Assembly: GCA_024643705.1 (NCBI GenBank)
Contig: JAHEML010000338.1
Location: forward strand, 1-5,223
DNA length: 5,223 bases
Direction of reading: 5' to 3'
From: Caldilineaceae bacterium
Lineage (GTDB): Bacteria; Chloroflexota; Anaerolineae; Caldilineales; Caldilineaceae
Shown piece after piece: positions 1 to 5,223 of the stretch (positions are counted from its first letter, which is position 1; each line of letters starts with the position of its first letter). Under the pieces are notes generated by a model. That model was not told the origin of the DNA, searched no databases, and was given only the letters and a program-made list of their open reading frames with translations. The position numbers and the translations under genes were made by a program.

Positions 1-2
1 GG

Positions 3-1247
3 CCCGACTGTGGCAACGGCATTCTGACCAGTGGCCAGCCTGTGCCCAACCCCAATCCGCTGGACACGAGCATGGCTATTGGTCCCCAGTGGCTAACAGA
101 TTGGATCGCCTATTTGACTGGGCGCTACGGCAACGCGGCCAACAACGGCATCCATTTTTACAACCTGGACAACGAGCCAGACCTCTGGTGGGAGACCCAC
201 CGGGATGTGCAGCCCATTGGCTGGAAATATCAGGAATTCCGAGATCGCAGCCAGGAATACGCCGCGGCCATTCGTGCCGCAGACCCCAACAGCCAGATTC
301 TTGGCCCAACGGTCGCGCTGTGGACCTACTACTTCTTTGGGGCCTACGACGCCCAGCGCGGGGATTGGTCATCGCCGGATGATCGCAACGCCAACGGCGG
401 CACGCCCTTCATCCCCTGGTATTTGCAGCAGATGGCAGCCTACGAGCAGTCCAACGGGGTGCGGCTTCTCGATTATCTGGACATTCACTACTACCCTCAG
501 GGGGATGGTGTTTCTCTGGCGCCCGCGGGCAACGCGGCCACCCAGGCAAAGCGACTACGCGCAACCCGCTCCCTGTGGGATCCAACTCATGTGGACGAAA
601 GTTGGATCAAGGATGCCGGGCCGGATGGGGGGATTGTGCGGCTGATCCCCCGCATGAAGGAATGGATTGCTGCCAACTATCCGGGCACAAAGCTCGCAAT
701 CGGGGAGTACAATTTCGGTGGGATGGAGCATATCAACGGCGCGCTGGCCCAGGCCGATGTGCTGGGCATCTTTGGCCGGGAAGGGGTAGACCTGGCGACT
801 CTGTGGGAACCGCCCGCCCTGGCCGCTCCGGGCGCATTTGCCTTCCGCATCTACCGCAACTACGACGGCCAGCACAGCCAATTTGGGGATGTGAGCGTCC
901 AGGCAGCCAGCAGCGATCAGAACAAACTGGCGATCTATGCCGCCGAGCGGAGCAAAGACGGAACATTGACACTCGTCATCATCAACAAAACTGGAGGCAC
1001 ACTCACGGCCAACTTCACTGTCACAAACCCCACAGTCACAAACCCCCAAGTACCAATCGCTTCTTCAGCGCACGTCTATCGTTATAGCAGCGCCAATCTC
1101 TCCGCTATCCAACCCCTGCCCGACCAATCGTTGGTTGGTAACGGCTTCCGAGCTTCGTTTCCGGCCAACAGCATTACACTTGTCGCCTTGCCGACAGGGC
1201 AGCCTGCCAGCAATTTCTCTCTTTACTTGCCGCTGCTCAAGCACTAG
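3..1247 (+). CDS. GH44 endo-beta-1,4-glucanase/xyloglucanase, 5'-truncated by window edge
   Basis: This is a secreted-type glycoside hydrolase of family 44, which hydrolyses internal beta-1,4 bonds of cellulose-like glucans and xyloglucan with retention. 414 residues are present. The in-frame reading continues to the left edge with family-like sequence (PDCGNG...), so the GTG at 42 is not the true start; the signal peptide and roughly the first hundred or more barrel residues are missing. Two motifs identify it: NLDNEPDLW with the acid/base Glu at 174-176, and AIGEYNFGG with the nucleophile Glu at 705-707. They lie 177 residues apart, close to the 173 I recall for Clostridium thermocellum Cel44A (E186/E359). 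A beta-sandwich typical of GH44 follows from about base 880 (SSDQNKLAIYAAERS...). The protein ends in LYLPLLKH, with no dockerin or carbohydrate-binding module after the sandwich. Endoglucanase versus xyloglucanase preference cannot be read from the sequence. The family call is strong. Confidence 0.93.
   Translation, partial: PDCGNGILTSGQPVPNPNPLDTSMAIGPQWLTDWIAYLTGRYGNAANNGIHFYNLDNEPDLWWETHRDVQPIGWKYQEFRDRSQEYAAAIRAADPNSQILGPTVALWTYYFFGAYDAQRGDWSSPDDRNANGGTPFIPWYLQQMAAYEQSNGVRLLDYLDIHYYPQGDGVSLAPAGNAATQAKRLRATRSLWDPTHVDESWIKDAGPDGGIVRLIPRMKEWIAANYPGTKLAIGEYNFGGMEHINGALAQADVLGIFGREGVDLATLWEPPALAAPGAFAFRIYRNYDGQHSQFGDVSVQAASSDQNKLAIYAAERSKDGTLTLVIINKTGGTLTANFTVTNPTVTNPQVPIASSAHVYRYSSANLSAIQPLPDQSLVGNGFRASFPANSITLVALPTGQPASNFSLYLPLLKH
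174..176 (+). other. GH44 catalytic acid/base glutamate codon
   Basis: GAG codon inside the motif NLDNEPDLW. In GH44, a clan GH-A-type TIM barrel, the Glu of the Asn-Glu-Pro motif at the end of strand 4 is the general acid/base. The assignment is by motif, not by alignment. Confidence 0.85.
705..707 (+). other. GH44 catalytic nucleophile glutamate codon
   Basis: GAG codon inside AIGEYNFGG. The Glu-Tyr-Asn motif near strand 7 carries the nucleophile in GH44. Its spacing of 177 residues from the acid/base Glu fits the family, so the active site looks intact. Confidence 0.85.
1017..1046 (+). repeat. In-frame 15-bp tandem duplication inside the GH44 gene
   Basis: Two adjacent 15-base units, 1017-1031 and 1032-1046, match at 14 of 15 positions (T against A at the third base). 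Each encodes Thr-Val-Thr-Asn-Pro, giving TVTNPTVTNP in a presumed loop of the C-terminal beta-sandwich. The frame is kept, so this looks like a recent slippage duplication tolerated in a surface loop. Confidence 0.8.
1212..1244 (+). other. C-terminal 'YLPLL' tail of the GH44 protein
   Basis: The last eleven residues, NFSLYLPLLKH, follow a Gly/Pro/Ser-containing linker (LPTGQPAS) after the beta-sandwich. A short aromatic-Leu-Pro-Leu-hydrophobic-basic ending is, from memory, frequent at the C-termini of exported Chloroflexota proteins. Its function is not established to my knowledge. The tail is too short for a membrane anchor and is not an LPXTG signal, although LPTG occurs by chance in the linker without a following hydrophobic helix and basic tail of the usual length. 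Confidence 0.45.
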
Positions 1248-1260
1248 CAGCGAAGAACCG

Positions 1261-1293
1261 TGGCCCGCTCCACTCTTGCTCGCGAGCGGGCCA
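1261..1293 (+). terminator. Intergenic hairpin, possible atypical terminator of the GH44 gene
   Basis: A perfect 10-bp inverted repeat (TGGCCCGCTC at 1261-1270, GAGCGGGCCA at 1284-1293) flanks a 13-base loop. It starts 13 bases after the GH44 stop codon. The stem is very GC-rich. The right arm is followed by AAACAATC, not a T-run, so a classical Rho-independent terminator is not met. It could instead be a transcript-stabilising or attenuating hairpin ahead of the next gene. An inner palindrome, GCTCGCGAGC (1278-1287), could compete with the main stem. Confidence 0.5.
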
Positions 1294-1305
1294 AACAATC
1301 GAATC

Positions 1306-1312
1306 GGGGGGA
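1306..1312 (+). promoter_or_regulatory. G-rich ribosome binding site for the beta-helix gene
   Basis: GGGGGGA lies 7 bases before the ATG at 1320, a normal Shine-Dalgarno distance. It can pair with the CCUCC end of 16S rRNA through its G-run, although it is not a canonical GGAGG. It supports 1320 over the in-frame GTG at 1260 and over the out-of-frame ATG at 1312, which touches the G-run with no spacing. Confidence 0.5.
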
Positions 1313-1319
1313 TGCTTTT

Positions 1320-1394
1320 ATGGCTACTTTTAGACGCCCGTTGCTCTGCCTGTTTTGCCTTTTCGTTTTCACCCTTGGCCCCACCGTGCAGGCC
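1320..1394 (+). other. Sec signal peptide of the beta-helix protein
   Basis: The first 25 residues have a basic start (MATFRR), a hydrophobic core rich in Leu, Phe and Cys (residues 7-19), then GPTVQA followed by Ser-Pro. Val at -3 and Ala at -1 fit signal peptidase I cleavage between residues 25 and 26. Cys10 and Cys13 lie within the core and do not form a lipobox with the residues around them. Confidence 0.85.
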
Positions 1395-4300
1395 AGCCCC
1401 GGGGGCGGCACAGTGGGTGACGGTACACCCGCCAGTTGTACGGACACGGCGTTGGATAGCGCCCTGGGTGGCGGCGGCAGTGTGACTTTTAACTGCGGCG
1501 GGGCGATTGTTGACATCACCCTGAGCGGCCAAAAGACGATCTCTGTGGACACCCAGATCGACGGTGGCGGGCTGATCAATCTCCACGGCCACGGCTCCCG
1601 CCACTTTTATGTCCCGGCTGGGGTGACGCTGACGCTGAACAATCTCACCCTCAGCGACGGCAGTGCCAACGGTGATGGCGGCTCGATCTTCAATCAAGGC
1701 ACAGTTGTCATCGACAACGCCACCCTGGAGAACAATACAACATCGAACAATTTTAGTGGTGGGGCCATCGTCAACTACGGCGATCTCACCATCACCAACA
1801 GCCTGTTACAAGACAATACAGGTGGAAACGGCGGCGCGGTCTACCCCCGTTGGTCCAGTTCCCATACCCAGATCGTCAACACCATTTTCCGCCGCAACCA
1901 CGCGGCCAATACAACTGGCTGGGGTGGCGCGCTGCTCACCTGGGATGGCGCAGTTGTCGTGATCGAGGGCAGCGAATTCGACAGCAACACAGCCATCGAG
2001 GGCGGCGCACTATACAACACCGGCAATTCGGATATCACCCTGATTGACTCGAACCTGCACGACAATACAGCCAGCCAATGGGGCGGCGCTATCGTCAACA
2101 ATCAGCATATCCTGATCCAGAATTCCATCATTGCCAACAACACCGCCACGTATCAAGGCGGTGGCATCGTCAACCAGATCGGGTTTGTGGACATTCAGTC
2201 CAGCACGGTTGCTGCCAACCAACTCACCGACACCGACGGCACGGGTGGCAACATCGCCAATTGGTATCTGTTCACCGGCAACGGCTCCATCTACGGCAAC
2301 CTTACTGTGGCAAATTCGACGGTCTCTGGGGGCAACGCCAATTACACCGGCGGTGGCATCTTTTCCTATGGCCCTGTGACCATCACCAACAGCTCACTGA
2401 TTGCCAATACAACGGCTGGCCGGGGTGGCGCGCTCTTTATAGATACGGGCAGCGGTAGCGTGACGATTGAGAATAGCACCCTATCAGGCAACAACGCCGA
2501 CGGCCACGGCGGTGGCATCTACCGGCAATCCGGGCCGCTTTCCATCGCCTACAGCACCATCGCTGGCAATACCAGCCTGCAAGAAGGCAGCAACATGTAC
2601 ATGGATATCGGCCAGCAGACCGGGTGGACCAGTCTGGCTTCGATTGTGGCCGAAGGTGACTGTGTGCAAAACGGCCTTGCCTCCCAGGGCTACAACCTGG
2701 ACAGCGGCAACACGTGTGGTTTCGACCAGACCACCGACCAAAACGACAGCGATCCCCTACTCGCTCCCCTGGCCGACAATAGCGGGCCAACTCTCACCCG
2801 CATGCCCAGCCCTGGCAGCCCAGCCATCGATGCGATCCCCACAGACGGTTGCCCAAGCCTGGATCAGCGGGGATTCCCCCGCCCCCTCGGCCCCCGCTGC
2901 GACATGGGAGCGGTGGAGTTCGATGGCGGGACGGCAAGTCTGTCGCCCCAGATTGTTCTTGTGCCCAACGCGCTGCGGCCTGGCTCGCAGCTTCGGGCCA
3001 TCGGCTATCACTTTGGCCGCAACAGGCCCTACCAGCTCTTTCTGTCGGGCATCGACACGCCGCTTGGTGACACAACGACCGACGGGTTGGGCCACTTTGA
3101 CAAAACCCTTGCCGTACCACAATCATTTTCCGGCGGAAACCCCGATACCACCCTGACGGTGTGGAGCAACTTTGCACCAGTTGCTGCGATCCTCTCGCAG
3201 CCCCTGACTGTGCTGCCGCCATTAGGCCTCCACCTGAGCACAACTTCAGCGCTACCCGGTGCTACTGTTGTGGCAACGGTGACAAACGTTTATGCGGGCG
3301 AGATTCAATTGCGCTACGGCTCGATGATCGCGGCTGGCCCCTTGCCAGTGGGAGCAGGCACCCAGGTGCTCTCGTTTGTTGTCCCCCTGGACAACGGGCA
3401 AGCACCCGTGGAAGTTCAGGCCAGCAATATCACTGGGGATCACCTGGACTTTGGCACAGCCAGCGAGACTTTCACACCCCGTACACCTGGCTCCTTCACC
3501 TTTTCCGATCAGCCCAATGCTTCGGTTCAGGCGGTTGCCCAACCAGCCCCAGCTTGGACTGGCAACCAAAAGGTGTCGGTGACTGGTGCCCTCCCGGATG
3601 TGCCGGCTGACCAGCGCAGCCAGGTGAAAGTGGATGTGATGTTTCGAAGCCCACTGGGGCAGCTTTTCCCGTTGACAGGCAAACCGCTGAGTTTGAACAG
3701 TGCGGGTCAGTTCAACGCAGTGCTCAACTTGCCCAGCCTGTTCAACGGCGATCCTCTGCCCAGTTCATCGGTAGGCTCGGTTCTTGTTTCGGCCCGCTTG
3801 AACGACGTTGTGAAGTTGTTCCCCTCTGCCGCAATTTCCATCAACGACCAGAACCCCTTCGGCATTCGCATGGTGCGCAAAGTTGCCGGGGAATTGGATG
3901 GCACAGACATCCCCGACACGCCCACCGGTGCCCTGCGGCTGCTCTACCGGGCCGAAGGCACTGTGTTGGCTGATTCGGACGCGTTGGATTCGGCTGCCTT
4001 TGCCGATGCGCTGACTGCTGCTTTCAAGAGTGTCTACGCCGACCAGATCGGTGCGGCCATCAGTAGCGTTGTGGAAAAATACAACGACTGCCACCCCCTT
4101 ATTCCCCAGCGACCCGTACAGCCCTGGGAAATGGCCTGGCGTCCTCCAGACGAGTTCCAACTGCTCGCCAGCCAGCAAAGTCGGCCTCTTTTCTCCATTG
4201 GGCAGATTGCCAATCGGCTCAACATTGGGCGTGCCTCCGCTGTGGATGCGTCCAGCATGGCTGCTCCTGTTCAGGTGCGTTTTATTGTCGTGACTGTAGA

Positions 4301-5223
4301 CGCCAGCGAAGTTATCGATGGAGCGATTGCCCCCAACGGGTATGGGCCGCCAGAATCGGTGAACGAAAAGCGCAAAATCGCCTATCAGGGACTCTATGCC
4401 GTTGTGCCCTCGACGGGCAAAATTTTCCTCGTCAAAGGCTACGACGCCACCAATCTCTTTGCCCCCATCACCTTTGAACGCCTGCCCGACGGCCCGGTGA
4501 CAATCGCGCTCAGCCCCTACCCCGCGGGCGCCAAAACCCGCCTGGAATTTGATGTGACAGTGCCCGGTGCAAATGTATTGGGCATCGCATACGGGCCAGA
4601 GGCCAACACGAACCGCACTGTTCCCATCCGCACATTTGGGCGGCTCTACTCCTTTGCCAACTTCCCCGTCCAACTCAGCATCGAAGGCGACGCGTTGGAA
4701 ATTCAGATGCTCATCAACGAGGGGGCATCGTACAATCAGCCGCCCGTCTCCGCGGTGAGTATGCAGCTCTACCTCAACGGCAGTGGCGCACCGATTTCCC
4801 TGCCGGTCACAGCGCAAAACTTTGGCACAGACCCCTGCAAAGGTATCCCCAAAGTTCGTTTTATTGCCAAAATGGAGGCCGCCTACCAGCAGCTACCCCC
4901 TGGCCGCCACGACGTTGTTGTGCAGGTGAACGACGGATTAACCCATCTACAACGCCGGATCGTCCTTCAGTTCGAGTCGCCGCCTGCCTGGTTCTTTGAT
5001 GGCAAATACAAGGGCCGCCGGGTGATTTGGAGTCCCAGTCAGGCATCCCTGAGCGCCAGCCGCTATGGCGCAAGCGACGACACAACGGCACCCGGCGATC
5101 TGGCAATTGCCGCGCCCAAAGGGCCACCTCCCGGCCCCCTGCACGTGAACAACGCCAGCGGGTTGGACAATCGTGTTGTGCAGATTCTCACACCGTCTGG
5201 CCCTGGTGCGCTGACCCAGCCCA
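1320..5223 (+). CDS. Large secreted beta-helix protein with choice-of-anchor Q domain, 3'-truncated by window edge
   Basis: An ATG-started frame runs for 1301 complete codons with no stop and leaves the right edge. Residues 1-25 form a signal peptide, with likely cleavage after Val-Gln-Ala. Residues 40-59 resemble the N-terminal cap of this beta-helix class, with a probable C40-C59 disulphide, then IDGGG at about 80-84. Residues about 107-445 form a right-handed beta-helix with eleven Gly-Gly-x-hydrophobic repeats about 27 residues apart, resembling Chlamydia-type Pmp repeats. Residues 478-534 match the choice-of-anchor Q domain (DPLLAPLADNSGPT ... GSPAID ... DQRG ... CDMGAVEF). Residues 538-634, 635-720 and 723-847 look like Ig-like beta-sandwiches. 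Residues 848-1301 are unrecognised. The likely location is extracellular or cell surface. I see no lyase or hydrolase active site, so an enzymatic role is unproven. The gene sits 72 bases after the GH44 gene on the same strand, with a hairpin between them. Confidence 0.92.
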   Translation, partial: MATFRRPLLCLFCLFVFTLGPTVQASPGGGTVGDGTPASCTDTALDSALGGGGSVTFNCGGAIVDITLSGQKTISVDTQIDGGGLINLHGHGSRHFYVPAGVTLTLNNLTLSDGSANGDGGSIFNQGTVVIDNATLENNTTSNNFSGGAIVNYGDLTITNSLLQDNTGGNGGAVYPRWSSSHTQIVNTIFRRNHAANTTGWGGALLTWDGAVVVIEGSEFDSNTAIEGGALYNTGNSDITLIDSNLHDNTASQWGGAIVNNQHILIQNSIIANNTATYQGGGIVNQIGFVDIQSSTVAANQLTDTDGTGGNIANWYLFTGNGSIYGNLTVANSTVSGGNANYTGGGIFSYGPVTITNSSLIANTTAGRGGALFIDTGSGSVTIENSTLSGNNADGHGGGIYRQSGPLSIAYSTIAGNTSLQEGSNMYMDIGQQTGWTSLASIVAEGDCVQNGLASQGYNLDSGNTCGFDQTTDQNDSDPLLAPLADNSGPTLTRMPSPGSPAIDAIPTDGCPSLDQRGFPRPLGPRCDMGAVEFDGGTASLSPQIVLVPNALRPGSQLRAIGYHFGRNRPYQLFLSGIDTPLGDTTTDGLGHFDKTLAVPQSFSGGNPDTTLTVWSNFAPVAAILSQPLTVLPPLGLHLSTTSALPGATVVATVTNVYAGEIQLRYGSMIAAGPLPVGAGTQVLSFVVPLDNGQAPVEVQASNITGDHLDFGTASETFTPRTPGSFTFSDQPNASVQAVAQPAPAWTGNQKVSVTGALPDVPADQRSQVKVDVMFRSPLGQLFPLTGKPLSLNSAGQFNAVLNLPSLFNGDPLPSSSVGSVLVSARLNDVVKLFPSAAISINDQNPFGIRMVRKVAGELDGTDIPDTPTGALRLLYRAEGTVLADSDALDSAAFADALTAAFKSVYADQIGAAISSVVEKYNDCHPLIPQRPVQPWEMAWRPPDEFQLLASQQSRPLFSIGQIANRLNIGRASAVDASSMAAPVQVRFIVVTVDASEVIDGAIAPNGYGPPESVNEKRKIAYQGLYAVVPSTGKIFLVKGYDATNLFAPITFERLPDGPVTIALSPYPAGAKTRLEFDVTVPGANVLGIAYGPEANTNRTVPIRTFGRLYSFANFPVQLSIEGDALEIQMLINEGASYNQPPVSAVSMQLYLNGSGAPISLPVTAQNFGTDPCKGIPKVRFIAKMEAAYQQLPPGRHDVVVQVNDGLTHLQRRIVLQFESPPAWFFDGKYKGRRVIWSPSQASLSASRYGASDDTTAPGDLAIAAPKGPPPGPLHVNNASGLDNRVVQILTPSGPGALTQP
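1677..2519 (+). repeat. Beta-helix coil repeats (eleven Gly-Gly units, about 27 residues each)
   Basis: Gly-Gly-x-hydrophobic motifs begin at residues 120, 147, 171, 202, 228, 255, 280, 309, 344, 369 and 397, spaced 24-35 residues apart. Between them recur hydrophobic-x-Asn-Ser-x-Leu/Ile/Phe-x-x-Asn segments such as TITNSLLQDN and IENSTLSGN. The repeats show at DNA level too: GGCGGTGGCATC occurs at 2157, 2349 and 2508; ACCATCACCAACAGC at 1788 and 2379; GGGGTGGCGCGCT at 1921 and 2422. The regular turn Asn and Gly residues fit a parallel beta-helix with Asn ladders. Confidence 0.85.
2751..2921 (+). other. Choice-of-anchor Q domain
   Basis: Residues 478-534 carry the family's signature order: DSDPLLAPLADNSGPT, then PGSPAIDA, DQRGFPRP and finally C-D-M-G-A-V-E-F. 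Cys511 and Cys527 bracket the DQRG segment and probably pair; Cys448 and Cys466 just upstream form another likely pair. In many proteins this module is near the C-terminus, followed by a sorting signal. Here more than 760 residues follow it. Confidence 0.85.
2931..3860 (+). other. Probable Ig-like beta-sandwich segments
   Basis: Residues 538-847 contain alternating hydrophobic strands. A segment with the pattern PGSQLRAIGYHFG ... TTDGLGHFDKTLAVP resembles cell-surface Ig-like or IPT/TIG modules that have 'G-x-x-hydrophobic ... TD-x-x-G-x-F' strands. Two further segments follow (about 635-720 and 723-847). Boundaries are by eye, and the exact family is not certain. Confidence 0.5.
3861..5222 (+). 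other. Unrecognised C-terminal region of the beta-helix protein
   Basis: Residues 848-1301 match no family I know. An early stretch (about 880-925) looks alpha-helical and Ala-rich (AAFADALTAAFKSVYADQIG), followed by a Trp/Pro-rich piece (QPWEMAWRPPDEF) and a short helical SIGQIANRLNIGR. From about residue 985 the sequence returns to beta-strand patterns with Pro/Gly turns. Only two cysteines occur (924 and 1173). No transmembrane segment or sorting signal appears before the window ends, so the anchor, if any, lies further right. Confidence 0.6.

Noticed and set aside
42..44. GTG as the start of the GH44 gene
   Set aside because: The frame is open to the left edge with GH44-like residues (DCGNG) before it. 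A start here would lack a signal peptide and the first part of the barrel.
1188..1199. LPTG in the GH44 tail as a sortase signal
   Set aside because: It is followed by a polar stretch and only a few hydrophobic residues, not by the hydrophobic helix and basic tail needed for sortase substrates.
1260..1262. In-frame GTG as an upstream start for the beta-helix gene
   Set aside because: It would place 20 polar, charged residues before the signal peptide and start on the edge of the hairpin stem, with only a weak purine stretch ahead. The ATG at 1320 has better spacing to a G-run.
1312..1314. ATG at 1312 as a start, giving a short hydrophobic product ending at 1485
   Set aside because: Its Leu-rich opening mimics a signal peptide, but it is out of frame with the long gene, touches the G-run with no spacing, and ends after about 57 codons without any domain.
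1248..1319. A sigma-70-type promoter in the spacer
   Set aside because: I could not find a -35/-10 pair with acceptable spacing; most of the spacer is taken by the hairpin and the G-run.
1065..1697. A 210-codon minus-strand open frame across the spacer
   Set aside because: It overlaps the end of the GH44 gene, the hairpin and the signal peptide of the next gene, and has no recognisable domain. It is a GC-driven shadow.
2467..3156. A 229-codon plus-strand frame inside the beta-helix gene
   Set aside because: It is out of frame with clear beta-helix and choice-of-anchor Q sequence. Its Thr/Pro/Ala/Arg-rich translation is typical of a shifted frame.
3765..4817. A 350-codon open frame on the minus strand
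   Set aside because: It begins with TTG and lies codon-on-codon opposite the plus-strand frame. In this register antisense stops need sense TTA, CTA or TCA codons, which are rare in this GC-rich gene. The plus frame has domain-like protein sequence and the minus frame does not.

Overview
The window is GC-rich bacterial DNA. It holds two plus-strand genes, both cut by the window edges, and both proteins look secreted. I infer a member of the Chloroflexota (an Anaerolineae/Caldilineae-like lineage). The reasons are the mix of secreted carbohydrate-active and beta-helix proteins, the choice-of-anchor Q domain, and the short 'YLPLL' C-terminal tail on the first protein. I recall that tail as common on exported Chloroflexota proteins. 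The taxonomic call is an inference and could not be searched.

Layout. Bases 3-1247 are the 3' part of a glycoside hydrolase family 44 (GH44) endoglucanase/xyloglucanase. It retains both catalytic glutamates and the C-terminal beta-sandwich, and its start lies upstream of the window. Bases 1248-1319 are a short spacer with a strong 10-bp perfect inverted repeat (1261-1293) and a G-rich ribosome binding site. Bases 1320-5223 are one uninterrupted reading frame of at least 1301 codons that runs off the right edge. It encodes a signal peptide, a disulphide-capped right-handed beta-helix with about eleven Gly-Gly repeats, a choice-of-anchor Q domain, probable Ig-like beta-sandwich segments, and more than 450 residues I do not recognise.

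How they may work together. GH44 enzymes cut beta-1,4-glucan and xyloglucan chains outside the cell. The beta-helix protein has the architecture of a large surface or adhesin-like protein, and beta-helices often bind or process polysaccharides. A shared role in plant-polymer contact or breakdown is plausible, but only adjacency supports it. No RNA genes, mobile elements or CRISPR arrays were seen. Apart from the 72-base spacer, the whole window is coding on the plus strand. Long reading frames on the minus strand are shadows of these two genes.
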